Source of the DNA: an uncultured Prevotellaceae bacterium
GTDB taxonomy: Bacteria > Bacteroidota > Bacteroidia > Bacteroidales > Bacteroidaceae
Length of the DNA stretch: 53,685 bases
NCBI GenBank assembly: GCA_902762565.1
Contig: CACWOS010000042.1
Location: 1-53,685 of the forward strand
Direction of reading: 5' to 3'
Shown: positions 9,623 through 17,868 of the stretch, piece by piece
Layout of the letters: every line of letters begins with the position of its first letter
How positions within the stretch are numbered: the stretch's first letter is position 1
Translations under genes and position numbers: made by a program
The notes under the pieces: generated by a model
What the model was told of the DNA's origin: nothing
The model's database searches: none
Seen by the model: the letters and a program-made list of their open reading frames with translations, nothing else

Positions 9623-10031
9623 TGGCTATTGGAGTAAATTGATATGTAATATGCTGGCGCTCGTTCTTGTAGCAATACTGGCCTTGCTGCAGGCGAAGCA
9701 TCAGTTGCACCAAGTCTTTCTTCAGTACACGACGGATATACCACTTGTCCATCATAGAAATAACGCTATGTAAGTGTATTTTCTGATGACGAGGGTCATA
9801 GTTGAAGTCAAGGGCTGTAATGCCAAACTCGTTAAAAAGACTACCCTTGATGAGACCTTCCTCCTTGACCAGTATGCACACCCCACTGATATATCCGCGA
9901 GACATCTCGATATATGCTGTATAGCGTGCCCGTTCGCCTTCATGAGAAGGGAACGTCACCTGTGCACGAGCCGTTATGACAGACAACAGCAGATTAATGC
10001 ACAGCAAATATCGCAGCATTGATAGTCTCAT
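9606..10031 (-). CDS. Secreted protein of unknown function in polyene operon
   Basis: A 141-residue protein with a signal peptide (hydrophobic CINLLLSVI, cut near ARAQ). No lipobox and no family that I recognise. The mature part is beta-rich with a basic middle (RRVLKKDL) and ends in a short tail. The reading frame overlaps the 3' end of the LolA-like gene by 38 bases; a second ATG at 10019 (MLRYLL) would shorten the overlap to 26 and keeps the signal peptide, so either start is possible. Its place beside the LolA-like carrier suggests a role in moving or anchoring the polyene lipid in the periplasm, comparable to the DUF3261-type lipoprotein of proteobacterial clusters, but sequence similarity was not established. 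Confidence 0.65.
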   Translation of the reverse strand: MRLSMLRYLLCINLLLSVITARAQVTFPSHEGERARYTAYIEMSRGYISGVCILVKEEGLIKGSLFNEFGITALDFNYDPRHQKIHLHSVISMMDKWYIRRVLKKDLVQLMLRLQQGQYCYKNERQHITYQFTPIANEVTQ

Positions 10032-10614
10032 TTGTACGTATATTCTTAAGGGTTATTAGCGTTCTATCACCATTCTTCTCTATCATCTCCACACAACTCA
10101 CCACAGCACGTTGCGGATTGAAGTGCAGTACTATTTTCTGAAACATCTGTCGCATGTCCTTACGTTGGGGTACCAGTGTGGCAATCCATTCGCTATTGGT
10201 AGTGGCTATCGTTGTCTTAAACGTCTTGTCGTCAGAAAGACAGTTACCTACCACACTACTCATCATGACACGAACTATTTCGCGGAACATTTTGTTCTGC
10301 TTGACATCGATGACATCGTTACGCTGCTGATTCTTCAGCAATACTTTGTCGCTATTCAGCACAAAGGTATATGTATAAGGATTAGTATATTCCCAACGCA
10401 GTTTGCTACTCTGCTGATAGTACATCTTCCCTTGTGCTACCATATTGTCGTTGAGCATCTTCAGGTGTTTGGTCTGAACGAAGTCACAGTGCATGGTTTT
10501 CATCGCTGCAGCTGCCTGATTGACGCGTTGGCGTATCTGTGCTTCGTTAAGTGTCTGTGCTGATATTGATACGACACTCAGCAGTGACCAAAGGAGTAAC
10601 AAGTATCTCTTCAT
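9994..10614 (-). CDS. LolA-like periplasmic lipid/lipoprotein carrier
   Basis: A 206-residue protein with a signal peptide (LLLLWSLLSVVSISAQ) and the LolA pattern: an early helix with FVQTK, then alternating strands such as GKMYYQQSSKLRWEY and a C-terminal strand set ending in ITLKNI. LolA folds into a half-barrel that shields lipid chains while crossing the periplasm. Aryl-polyene clusters commonly encode a dedicated LolA-like protein, thought to carry the polyene lipid to the outer membrane after the MMPL exporter. It starts 4 bases after the EamA-like gene. It is diverged from housekeeping LolA, and its cargo here is inferred from context. Confidence 0.82.
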   Translation of the reverse strand: MKRYLLLLWSLLSVVSISAQTLNEAQIRQRVNQAAAAMKTMHCDFVQTKHLKMLNDNMVAQGKMYYQQSSKLRWEYTNPYTYTFVLNSDKVLLKNQQRNDVIDVKQNKMFREIVRVMMSSVVGNCLSDDKTFKTTIATTNSEWIATLVPQRKDMRQMFQKIVLHFNPQRAVVSCVEMIEKNGDRTLITLKNIRTNETINAAIFAVH

Positions 10615-10618
10615 ATTA

Positions 10619-10972
10619 CTATTTTGCTATTAAGAAACACCCCATCATAATCAATGCCACACCCAGCCACTTCGCTGCAGACACCTCCTCATGGAAGAAC
10701 ATGATGGCCGCAAACATACCAAAGACATAACTCAGACTGACCATCGGATAGGCCGTACTGAAGGGAAAGGTTTTTACGATATATGCCCACAACAATGATG
10801 CAGCGCCAAAGAGCAATCCACAGGCAGCAAACTGCCAGTTGACAAGCAAACTCAACCAGAAACCACGCGACCAGCTAAATGCCGGCATGCGCATCATGGC
10901 ATATTTTAAGAACACCTGTCCACCAGTGAGCAGGATACTTTGTAATATTGCGTATGGTATTATTCTCCACAT
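10619..10972 (-). CDS. Small EamA/SMR-like membrane protein
   Basis: A 117-residue protein with four predicted membrane helices and an early Gln-Val-x-Leu-Lys-Tyr-Ala motif in helix 1, matching half-size EamA/DMT family members (as in ArnE/ArnF-like flippase subunits). The gene overlaps the end of the preceding ketosynthase fusion by 13 bases and precedes the LolA-like gene by 4 bases. ArnE/F pairs flip lipid-linked sugars, so a flippase-like role for a polyene intermediate is possible; only one half-size subunit is present, so it would have to work as a homodimer. This is a family-level call. Confidence 0.75.
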   Translation of the reverse strand: MWRIIPYAILQSILLTGGQVFLKYAMMRMPAFSWSRGFWLSLLVNWQFAACGLLFGAASLLWAYIVKTFPFSTAYPMVSLSYVFGMFAAIMFFHEEVSAAKWLGVALIMMGCFLIAK

Positions 10973-12735
10973 GTCAGTACTATTGCTGTTGATTTAATGG
11001 CAGGCTGCTCCTTTTCACCTATACGATGTAACAAGTCTCGATACATAGACGTTGTCTCATCGTGGCAACCAACCAATACTGTTCTTACTTTCCCACTTTG
11101 CAACAACAACTCAGCATCGCGCAAGGCCCATTTCAATGAGTCATCATCCTGAGTGTATGTTATGTTATATCCGTGACACCCCAGACGTATTGCAATATTG
11201 CTACTGATGGTGTTGTGAGTGCTCTGCATAAAATACGTAGGTTTCAGCGTAACCTCCCCCTCTTCCGTCAGTTGACGAAGCAGTAGTTCTGAATTTTCCA
11301 AACATCCTAACGCAGTACCAGTAATAATCGCATCAGGTTGTTCTACACCTGCCACCTTCAGGGCTTTCAACGATGACAGCAGCGAGCTCTTCATGATCTT
11401 TCCCATGCGACGAGCTTCTAACGGCTTCACATAGTCACGAATCTCAGCCAACTCATCTTCTGATGTTATTTCAATCCTTGCGACTTCCTTAACGTTAGTG
11501 TTGAATGTCGAATGCTGAATGTTGGATATGGAGTTGTCGTCTAGGCTAAAAACCAGAGACGTATCATTGCCACCAAAGCCAAACGAGTTGCAGACGACAT
11601 TGCGCAAATCGTAATCAGTCTCACCCAGCGTAGGAACAATACCGTCTGTCATCGGCGTTGTGAAGCCAAGGTTAGCTGGTACAAAATGGTAGCGCATAGC
11701 CAACAGGCAAATTACCGCCTCAATACTTCCTGAGGCACTCGTCGTATGACCAGTAAACGACTTGGTACTACTGACTAAAGGCATCGTGTCACTAAAGACT
11801 CGCTTGAGAGCATTGCTCTCCGATATGTCATTATTGGGAGTCCCCGTTCCGTGAGCATTGACATATTGTATATCAGAAGGTTTCAAGCCTGCCATCTGCA
11901 GTGCTTCAGTCATAGCACGATATGCTCCTTCCCCATTCTCTGAAGATGCGGTTTGGTGGAAAGCATCACAAGCATTACCGTAGCCACGAAGATAGGCATG
12001 TTTTTCTACCCCTCGCTTTGCTGCATACTCCTCTTTTTCCAGCACCACGTAGGCAGCTCCCTCTCCGAGGTTCAGTCCTGCACGATGCTCATCGAAAGGT
12101 CTGCATTGCTCATGGTCAAGAATCATCAGCGAGTTAAACCCGTTCAGGTGAAATACAGACAATGACTCGCAGCCTCCAGCAACAACCATGTCGCACTGGT
12201 CTGCCTTTAACATGTTAGCACCCAATATCAAGGCATTGGCTGCAGAAGAACAGGCAGTAGAGATGGTCGTATATTCAGCGAAAAGGCCAAAATATTCAGC
12301 TATCATCTGCGTGCTACGACCACAACTATGATTCTTGACGCATGCTAAATGCTTGTCGGAGGCTGTCAAGGTATCAAAGAACTGTTCAGTGATATCCATA
12401 CCAGCAACTGTAGTACCTGAGACAAGCACTACGCGCAAATGATTATCGCCAATGGTTTGTTTATCAACGCCTGCATCTGACAACGCCTGTTTCACAGCTA
12501 GCATACCCATCAGTGTAGTACGATTGGAATATTGGTCTGTGATACCAAGACTATTGCGCATCTCATCGTTAGACAACTGAACCTCGCCAACGGGTAGTTC
12601 CAGGTGGGCGGAGCGCAGATACTTCATCACACCAATTCCCGTTTGCTTACGCTGTAATGACTGCAATACCTGTTGGTTGTCTAAGCCAATGGCACAGACA
12701 ATCCCTTCACCCGTTATGACGATATTGTTGTTCAC
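10960..12735 (-). CDS. Ketosynthase fused to chain-length-factor-like domain (KS-CLF)
   Basis: A 591-residue protein. Residues 1-395 are a complete beta-ketoacyl-ACP synthase II fold with Cys162 (TACSSA), His295 (NAHGTGTP), Lys325 and His330 (STKSFTGH). Residues about 415-591 look like the ketosynthase-like 'chain length factor' domain that in proteobacterial aryl-polyene systems is a separate protein (ApeC): PTYFMQSTHNTISSNIAIR and the ALRDAELLL helix are the best marks. So the KS/CLF pair appears to be one chain here. A short linker (residues about 402-413) is encoded by imperfect heptanucleotide repeats. The start overlaps the ACP stop by ATGA. Role: elongation of the polyene chain. Confidence 0.85.
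   Translation of the reverse strand: MNNNIVITGEGIVCAIGLDNQQVLQSLQRKQTGIGVMKYLRSAHLELPVGEVQLSNDEMRNSLGITDQYSNRTTLMGMLAVKQALSDAGVDKQTIGDNHLRVVLVSGTTVAGMDITEQFFDTLTASDKHLACVKNHSCGRSTQMIAEYFGLFAEYTTISTACSSAANALILGANMLKADQCDMVVAGGCESLSVFHLNGFNSLMILDHEQCRPFDEHRAGLNLGEGAAYVVLEKEEYAAKRGVEKHAYLRGYGNACDAFHQTASSENGEGAYRAMTEALQMAGLKPSDIQYVNAHGTGTPNNDISESNALKRVFSDTMPLVSSTKSFTGHTTSASGSIEAVICLLAMRYHFVPANLGFTTPMTDGIVPTLGETDYDLRNVVCNSFGFGGNDTSLVFSLDDNSISNIQHSTFNTNVKEVARIEITSEDELAEIRDYVKPLEARRMGKIMKSSLLSSLKALKVAGVEQPDAIITGTALGCLENSELLLRQLTEEGEVTLKPTYFMQSTHNTISSNIAIRLGCHGYNITYTQDDDSLKWALRDAELLLQSGKVRTVLVGCHDETTSMYRDLLHRIGEKEQPAIKSTAIVLTCGE
11500..11527. repeat. Four imperfect heptanucleotide repeats in the KS-CLF linker
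   Basis: On the plus strand the units read GTTGAAT, GTCGAAT, GCTGAAT, GTTGGAT in direct succession. They encode the linker SNIQHSTFN between the ketosynthase and chain-length-factor-like domains. Since 7 is not a multiple of 3, gain or loss of a unit would uncouple the two domains. Confidence 0.7.
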
Positions 12736-12989
12736 TTTGTACGATGATTACTTACGTATTCTGCTATAGAGCGTATGCTTTTAAAGATAGCCTTTCCTTC
12801 AGCAGGATTAGCCAATTTGATGCCATAATCTTTCTCCATGAGCACAATCAGTTCGAGTGCATCGATGGAGTCAAGACCAAGACCTTCACCAAACAGAGCA
12901 TCGTCTGTATCGATATCATCTGGCGTCATCTCTTCCAGATTTAGTGCATTGATAATCTTCTTTTTTAACTCTAAAATTAATTCTTCCAT
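12732..12989 (-). CDS. Acyl carrier protein (second of operon)
   Basis: An 85-residue ACP. The phosphopantetheine attachment motif GLDSIDAL places the modified serine at Ser41, followed by the usual acidic helix II (ELIVLMEKDYG). It carries the growing acyl chain as a thioester. It lies between the two ketosynthase fusions: 11 bases after the first and overlapping the start of the second by ATGA. Polyene systems use two ACPs with different jobs (starter loading versus extension); sequence alone does not tell which this is. Confidence 0.9.
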   Translation of the reverse strand: MEELILELKKKIINALNLEEMTPDDIDTDDALFGEGLGLDSIDALELIVLMEKDYGIKLANPAEGKAIFKSIRSIAEYVSNHRTK

Positions 12990-13000
12990 ATTAATTTCTT

Positions 13001-14704
13001 CTATTTACTTTTTATAATCAGTTTCAATTCTGCTTCAAAATGACTCTCATCTTCATAGTCTATCCATCCGGCCAATATGCTTTGTAGGCTATCATCAAGG
13101 AACGTTGAAGTCAACACTTCATGCATTATGTTCTCATCCTTATTGGGTATAATATAGAATGAAGTCTCAGTATGGTAACCATTACGGACGGCTATTTCGC
13201 CACATACGATGTTTGGCAGCGTGTAAACAAACAAGGAAGGACTGGGGAAATAGTCATCGCCAATAGCAATGCTTTTAGCATATTCGCAATCAACCCACAC
13301 GGATGACGAATGGTTAAACAATACTATAGCCCTATCTGCACATTGCTGAAGACGCGGATATTCTTGGTTCAGCAACAGTTCGCTGGCAACAAACCCTAAC
13401 TGACTCAAACGGTCCATCTTGTAGAACTTGGGATAAGAGCCTATATGACGTTTATAAATGTCAGCTAGTATGTTGTCGGTCGATGTGTCAATTTCTATCT
13501 GTTTTCCATCAACAACGATGCTATAAGGTGTTATCTTGACGCTATGAGCAACGCTATAGTCGCAGTCTTCTCTAAATTCATTATCTTCTTTGTTTTCCGA
13601 ACTTGCCTCCAGATATACAGCTGCATTGCATCCTCCAAAGCCTGAGATAATTTTCACAAACGAGTGTTTGCTGACACTTACTGGGCTTGCAGAGATGTTG
13701 ACTTTTCCTGACACGCCAATTTCGCTAAAGCCTCGGGTGGCCAACAACTCCCCATGACTGACGGAATGCATGGTGATGATGGTCTCAAGGATACCTGAGG
13801 CACCTAAGGTATGACCATAATAGCCTTTCAGGGTGTTAATGGGAATAGCCGACAATCCTGAAGCAGCTATTGCCTTCGACTCCATCTGATCGTTATACAT
13901 AGTAGCCGTACCATGCACATTGACAGCAGAAAGGGTGTCTAGGGCGATGCCTTCAGTAACATAGTTGATGGCACAGGCACATCCATCTCCTTTGGGCGAC
14001 GGGCTGGTGATATGATATCCGTCATTGCGAATAGCACCTCTGACCAACTTCCAGGAAACTGTTTGTGGTTTGTTGACACTCAGAATCATTGTTGCTGCTG
14101 CCTCTCCTAAATTCAGCCCCAGGCGTTCGATATCAAACGGGCGACAAGGTTCTGGCGACAGAGCTTTCAGCGATTGGAAACCAGAAACGACGAAATGACT
14201 GATGACATCACATCCTACAACTATCGCATTGTCATAGCCGCCACTTTCCAACAAACGTTGAGCAGTAACAAGTGCTGCAACGCCAGATATGCAAGCATTG
14301 CATACCACAAGCGGTTGGCAGACAACCCCTAAAACAGACGCTATACGATTAGCCGATTCTGCAGGCTCTAACGTGTCGTATTCAGAAGTTTGCAGATGCT
14401 CGATATTTGCCTTTGTCGTACTGATAACAAACAATGTTCTTTGGCTGCTTACGTCAATGTCACAATCAAGCAATGCATTTTTCACGCTGCTATAAACCAA
14501 CGACTCGAACCACGTAAGTCCTTCAACCATCAGCTGTTTTTGCTGTTCTATAGTAAAACGTGATGCCACATAATTATCTTCATCTCTACCCGAATAGCTA
14601 AGATAAGACGTTAGCGCAGAACGACCTTCACGAAGAGCTTTGTAGTTCTCCGCTGTTGTCACGCCCAATGGTGACGTTATATTATCTGCTATACAGTAAA
14701 CCAT
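13001..14704 (-). CDS. Ketosynthase fused to diverged chain-length-factor-like domain
   Basis: A 567-residue protein. Residues 1-370 form a ketosynthase with Cys138 (NACISG), His264 (NVHGTATM), Lys293 and His298 (LKGYYGHTLG), so the catalytic set is complete although the N-terminal half is shorter than in FabF. Residues about 380-567 align by eye with the C-terminal part of the 591-residue fusion, with SPSLFVYTLPNIVCGEIAVR at the position of PTYFMQSTHNTI. It starts 18 bases after the thioesterase and ends 11 bases before the second ACP. One of the two fusions may act on the aryl starter and the other on chain extension; that assignment is inference. Confidence 0.8.
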   Translation of the reverse strand: MVYCIADNITSPLGVTTAENYKALREGRSALTSYLSYSGRDEDNYVASRFTIEQQKQLMVEGLTWFESLVYSSVKNALLDCDIDVSSQRTLFVISTTKANIEHLQTSEYDTLEPAESANRIASVLGVVCQPLVVCNACISGVAALVTAQRLLESGGYDNAIVVGCDVISHFVVSGFQSLKALSPEPCRPFDIERLGLNLGEAAATMILSVNKPQTVSWKLVRGAIRNDGYHITSPSPKGDGCACAINYVTEGIALDTLSAVNVHGTATMYNDQMESKAIAASGLSAIPINTLKGYYGHTLGASGILETIITMHSVSHGELLATRGFSEIGVSGKVNISASPVSVSKHSFVKIISGFGGCNAAVYLEASSENKEDNEFREDCDYSVAHSVKITPYSIVVDGKQIEIDTSTDNILADIYKRHIGSYPKFYKMDRLSQLGFVASELLLNQEYPRLQQCADRAIVLFNHSSSVWVDCEYAKSIAIGDDYFPSPSLFVYTLPNIVCGEIAVRNGYHTETSFYIIPNKDENIMHEVLTSTFLDDSLQSILAGWIDYEDESHFEAELKLIIKSK

Positions 14705-14722
14705 AAGACAACTATTATCACA

Positions 14723-15145
14723 CTACTTTTCAAACACGTTCCAACGTTTTTGCCATTCTTCATAGAACTTAGGACTGTACAGCACCAACTTATAATTCTT
14801 ATCCATAAACACCTGTACACTATGCCCTGTTGCAATCAGACTCTCGTCGGCTGTATCGCGAATTTCGTAGTCAAACACCACCTTTGCAGCCTCAGTGGGC
14901 TGATAGATGATGTCTATTCGAGGATGCATACCATATTTAATGGGTTTCTTCCATTGAAAGTTCATTTCCACCAACGGGGCAAAATAACCATGATCGAAGT
15001 ATCCCATATAGGTAAGGTCATATTTCTCGCCAAATATTTCGCGGGCATCCTCAAAGTATAACATGTAGGAGCCATGCCACACCACATTCATGGAGTCTAC
15101 CTCACTGAATCGGATATCTAATATTTTTGATGCCTTTAACTCCAT
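14723..15145 (-). CDS. Acyl-CoA/ACP thioesterase, 4-hydroxybenzoyl-CoA type hotdog
   Basis: A 140-residue hotdog protein of the YbgC/4HBT group: FSEVDSMNVVWHGSYMLYF contains the Asp17 and aromatic/His pattern of this family (typically D-x-M/N-x-H-x-N-Y). Expected reaction: hydrolysis of an acyl or aryl thioester. Aryl-polyene clusters carry one such enzyme, which may release stalled or mis-primed chains or hand over the product. It starts 4 bases after the dehydratase-like gene. Normal length; no signal peptide. Confidence 0.8.
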   Translation of the reverse strand: MELKASKILDIRFSEVDSMNVVWHGSYMLYFEDAREIFGEKYDLTYMGYFDHGYFAPLVEMNFQWKKPIKYGMHPRIDIIYQPTEAAKVVFDYEIRDTADESLIATGHSVQVFMDKNYKLVLYSPKFYEEWQKRWNVFEK

Positions 15146-15149
15146 ATGC

Positions 15150-15620
15150 TTACTGTTCTTTAACGGCTATCTTCATTTCAGTGGTCATCAACGTACGATT
15201 GCCCTGCTTGATGACTGCTGAGGCGAGCGTCATACCAAACACTTCTTCGATGACGTCAACAATGGTCGTTATCTGCTGTCCAACCTCAGGAAGATCTGTT
15301 ACCTCTAAATTGCGAATAGCTCCGATAAATCCTATCTGAACAGCTTTTTTCAGAATGTACTTATTGACATACCCAATGCGGGCTGCACATGTCTGGGCGA
15401 TGTTTTCTATCATTCCTGAGGCATTGAGATGACCATCCTCAACAAAAATATTATCTGCCTGGATGTCCATTTCACAAATAGTTCTAACACCATCAAAATG
15501 CACCAATCTGCTAACCATCACAAATGGTTCCTGTTGGGGAAGCAACTCGTGGATGTCAATGTCGCGAAGAAATGCCTCGTCTGGCTGCTGATAGTCTATT
15601 GTCATATCTATGATTTCCAA
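15150..15620 (-). CDS. Dehydratase-like hotdog protein (ApeP type)
   Basis: A 156-residue hotdog protein. ELLPQQEPFVMVSRL recalls the FabZ motif LPHRYPFLLVDR but has Gln where FabZ has its catalytic His; GHLNASGMIENIAQTCAA matches the long helix with the Glu and Gln of the FabZ/ApeP group. In characterised polyene systems the ApeP-type partner forms a complex with the ApeI-type dehydratase. The start overlaps the acyltransferase gene by 13 bases; an alternative ATG at 15605 (MTIDYQQ) would remove the overlap. Catalysis needs checking because the first His is absent, although another His (EDGHLN) is near the active-site helix. Confidence 0.75.
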   Translation of the reverse strand: MEIIDMTIDYQQPDEAFLRDIDIHELLPQQEPFVMVSRLVHFDGVRTICEMDIQADNIFVEDGHLNASGMIENIAQTCAARIGYVNKYILKKAVQIGFIGAIRNLEVTDLPEVGQQITTIVDVIEEVFGMTLASAVIKQGNRTLMTTEMKIAVKEQ

Positions 15621-16486
15621 TATTCAAAGTAATTGTACCATTGTGTAGGATACATGGTGAGCATACGTTCCAGTTCAGCGGCGTAGCCTTGGGCCAACTG
15701 GCTGATTTGAATTTTACGCGGAGCCTCCCTGTTGTAGTCAAGCTGCGTGACGAATATTTTATAGCTTTTCATACTACTCTTCATCACATTGACCGCAAGC
15801 ACGTTGAGTCCTCTCATCGTAGCCACGCTGAATGGCCCCAATGGCAGCTTTACTTCCGCACCCAACAACTGTGTAACGACAGATTTCTGTGATCCGAAAA
15901 TTCTGTCGGCAGGCATACTGACAATCTCGCCTTGCTGTAGTGCATGATCTATCAGGAACAGATGACTCATATCATTCTTGACAGGTATCATACGGATGTT
16001 CTTGTCAGAAAACATATCCGTACGGTTCTCCATAACGGTCTGTTTCTCTCCATAAAACACCAATGCATTGAGCGGTTTGTCATATGAGGTTAACGTATAT
16101 CCTGCCATCTCGTAATTGCCGATATGTGAGCTAAGTTGAACAAATGCAGTCTCTTGACAAGTCAGGCGCTGAAAGTTTTCAAAGCCTTCGATTTCTACCT
16201 TAAAATGTTTTCCGGCATACATAGCAAATCTGTCAATAACCACTTGACTGAACATACAATGGTTCTGATACGTTTTCAGAAAAGCTTTTATAGGGCCGTA
16301 GCCCCATCGCTTACGAAAGTAGTGGTAGATAGGCTTGAAACCAGAACGGAATAGACAGGGCGGAATGACAAAGACATAGGTGAAGACATAGACCACCCTA
16401 ATGTCTATCATCTTCAATAGTTTGATGAGCCAATGGTGCATCAAACTATTTCCGAATGTCGTACCTTCCCACTTCTTGTCTGCCAC
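15608..16486 (-). CDS. LpxL/HtrB-like lipid acyltransferase
   Basis: A 292-residue protein of the LpxL/HtrB family. A hydrophobic segment (residues 30-47) anchors it at the inner membrane; SSHIGNYEMAG supplies the H-x4-E catalytic motif with His121 and Glu126. Later blocks (MPADRIFGSQ, LPLGPFSVA) fit the family. LpxL enzymes use acyl-ACP as donor, so this enzyme could take the polyene from its ACP and attach it to a lipid or sugar acceptor. It sits six bases after the first ACP gene, which supports use of that ACP. Length is normal for the family. Confidence 0.82.
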   Translation of the reverse strand: MADKKWEGTTFGNSLMHHWLIKLLKMIDIRVVYVFTYVFVIPPCLFRSGFKPIYHYFRKRWGYGPIKAFLKTYQNHCMFSQVVIDRFAMYAGKHFKVEIEGFENFQRLTCQETAFVQLSSHIGNYEMAGYTLTSYDKPLNALVFYGEKQTVMENRTDMFSDKNIRMIPVKNDMSHLFLIDHALQQGEIVSMPADRIFGSQKSVVTQLLGAEVKLPLGPFSVATMRGLNVLAVNVMKSSMKSYKIFVTQLDYNREAPRKIQISQLAQGYAAELERMLTMYPTQWYNYFEYWKS

Positions 16487-16492
16487 GTCGGT

Positions 16493-16735
16493 TTATCCTA
16501 CTTTACTTTCAATATAGTCGCAGAACTGGCTCAGTGTAGTAACTCCCTGCATCTCCTCAGGCTTTATCTTAAAGCCGAAGTTCTTTTCTACGATGACAAC
16601 GATATCTACAAAGTCGAGGCTATCAATTCCCATATCTTCCTTCAACTTGGCGTCTTCGAAAATCTTCTCCTCGTCAATCTCCAAATCGTCAATGAGGAAT
16701 GCTTTTACTTTTTCTTCAATCTCTTGTCTTGTCAT
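16493..16735 (-). CDS. Acyl carrier protein (first of operon)
   Basis: An 80-residue ACP with the attachment motif MGIDSLDFVD (Ser39) and an acidic helix II. It lies between the methyltransferase (11 bases upstream) and the LpxL-like acyltransferase (6 bases downstream). Its sequence differs clearly from the second ACP (12732-12989), so the two are not recent duplicates and probably have separate partners. Confidence 0.9.
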   Translation of the reverse strand: MTRQEIEEKVKAFLIDDLEIDEEKIFEDAKLKEDMGIDSLDFVDIVVIVEKNFGFKIKPEEMQGVTTLSQFCDYIESKVG

Positions 16736-16746
16736 TTTTAATTGTT

Positions 16747-17862
16747 TTATTTTTTGAGTTTACATACGATAATAGAATGTCCCTGTCCTAGATGATCATG
16801 AATCTGCTCAATCTCCAAACCTGCTTTTTCGATACACGATTGCATGTCTTCTGTGTTATACATCTTGCTGTTTCCATTGGCCATAGCAGTAAAATATAAA
16901 CTGGTCATCGTCAGACAGAAGGCAGCAGGCTCGTATTTCTGTCTATCCCAAAGGGTTTCCATGATATAGATACGGGTTTGGGGAGTCATTGCTTGTTTGG
17001 CACGATTCAATATGCTGACTATTTCGTCCATGCTAAAACAGTCCAAAAACTGACTCATCCAGATGGCATCAAGACCTCCTTCACGTTGCGGGAATACGGA
17101 TTCGTAGTCCAACAGGTTAATCCCATAACCATGAATACGGTCTGCACCTTCTTTACCTTTGATGTTTTCTTGCATCATGGCAATCTGTTGAGGAAGGTCG
17201 AGAACGGTAATTTCTGCTTTGGGGCTATATCCGACACATCGCAATGCCCATTTACCTGTGTTCCCTCCAACATCATAGAGTGAACTCACATGATATTCAT
17301 CAAAAATGATTCTCAATGCCTCTGGGAATGAAGAGTCACTATAGAAATGGTCAAAACCAAACCAGCTTTTCTGTACTTGTTCTGGAAGTTGAGAAAGACC
17401 TTCGTAGATAGTAGCCCATGAGCCGAAATGCTTCAATCCCTCTGGTTTACCATTTTGTAATGATTCCTCAAGTTTAAACCAGCCTTCATAATTGACGTCG
17501 TGATTGAAATCAATGTTAACGCGCGTTGCTGGGTCATTCACAAGAAACCATCCTGTTTTGGACAACGAGAATTTATTGGTGTTCACATCAATCAAAAGTA
17601 TTCCGATACATAACGAAGCCTCTAACAGACACTTAACGGCATAAACTGAATGTCCTGTCTTCGCAGAAATTTCGTCTTGAGTCAAACCGTCCTTGGAGTC
17701 GCGTATAATATCAAGAATGCCCCATTTTAGCATGATACGGGAGGCCTGAAATACGACAGGCCCCCACGCGATAAACTCTGCTAATCTCTGAGCATCACGT
17801 GCAGAAAGAGTTTCTCTTGTGTATTTTTTTTCAAGCTCTGGAGATAGATGCATTTTATACAA
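16747..17862 (-). CDS. SAM-dependent O-methyltransferase-like protein
   Basis: A 371-residue protein with an N-terminal winged-helix dimerisation region (residues 30-110, TQDEISAKTGHSV) and a C-terminal class I methyltransferase domain with motif I LYDVGGNTGKWAL and post-I acid VLDLPQQ. Plant-type and hydroxyneurosporene-type O-methyltransferases have a catalytic His in an xLHDW motif; here that segment reads QFLDCFSMDE, so the His is missing. Aryl polyenes are often methylated on the ring or ring oxygen, and a methyltransferase of this type belongs to the cluster. It could start at M1 or M4. Whether it methylates O or C is open. Confidence 0.8.
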   Translation of the reverse strand: MYKMHLSPELEKKYTRETLSARDAQRLAEFIAWGPVVFQASRIMLKWGILDIIRDSKDGLTQDEISAKTGHSVYAVKCLLEASLCIGILLIDVNTNKFSLSKTGWFLVNDPATRVNIDFNHDVNYEGWFKLEESLQNGKPEGLKHFGSWATIYEGLSQLPEQVQKSWFGFDHFYSDSSFPEALRIIFDEYHVSSLYDVGGNTGKWALRCVGYSPKAEITVLDLPQQIAMMQENIKGKEGADRIHGYGINLLDYESVFPQREGGLDAIWMSQFLDCFSMDEIVSILNRAKQAMTPQTRIYIMETLWDRQKYEPAAFCLTMTSLYFTAMANGNSKMYNTEDMQSCIEKAGLEIEQIHDHLGQGHSIIVCKLKK

Positions 17863-17868
17863 AACACT

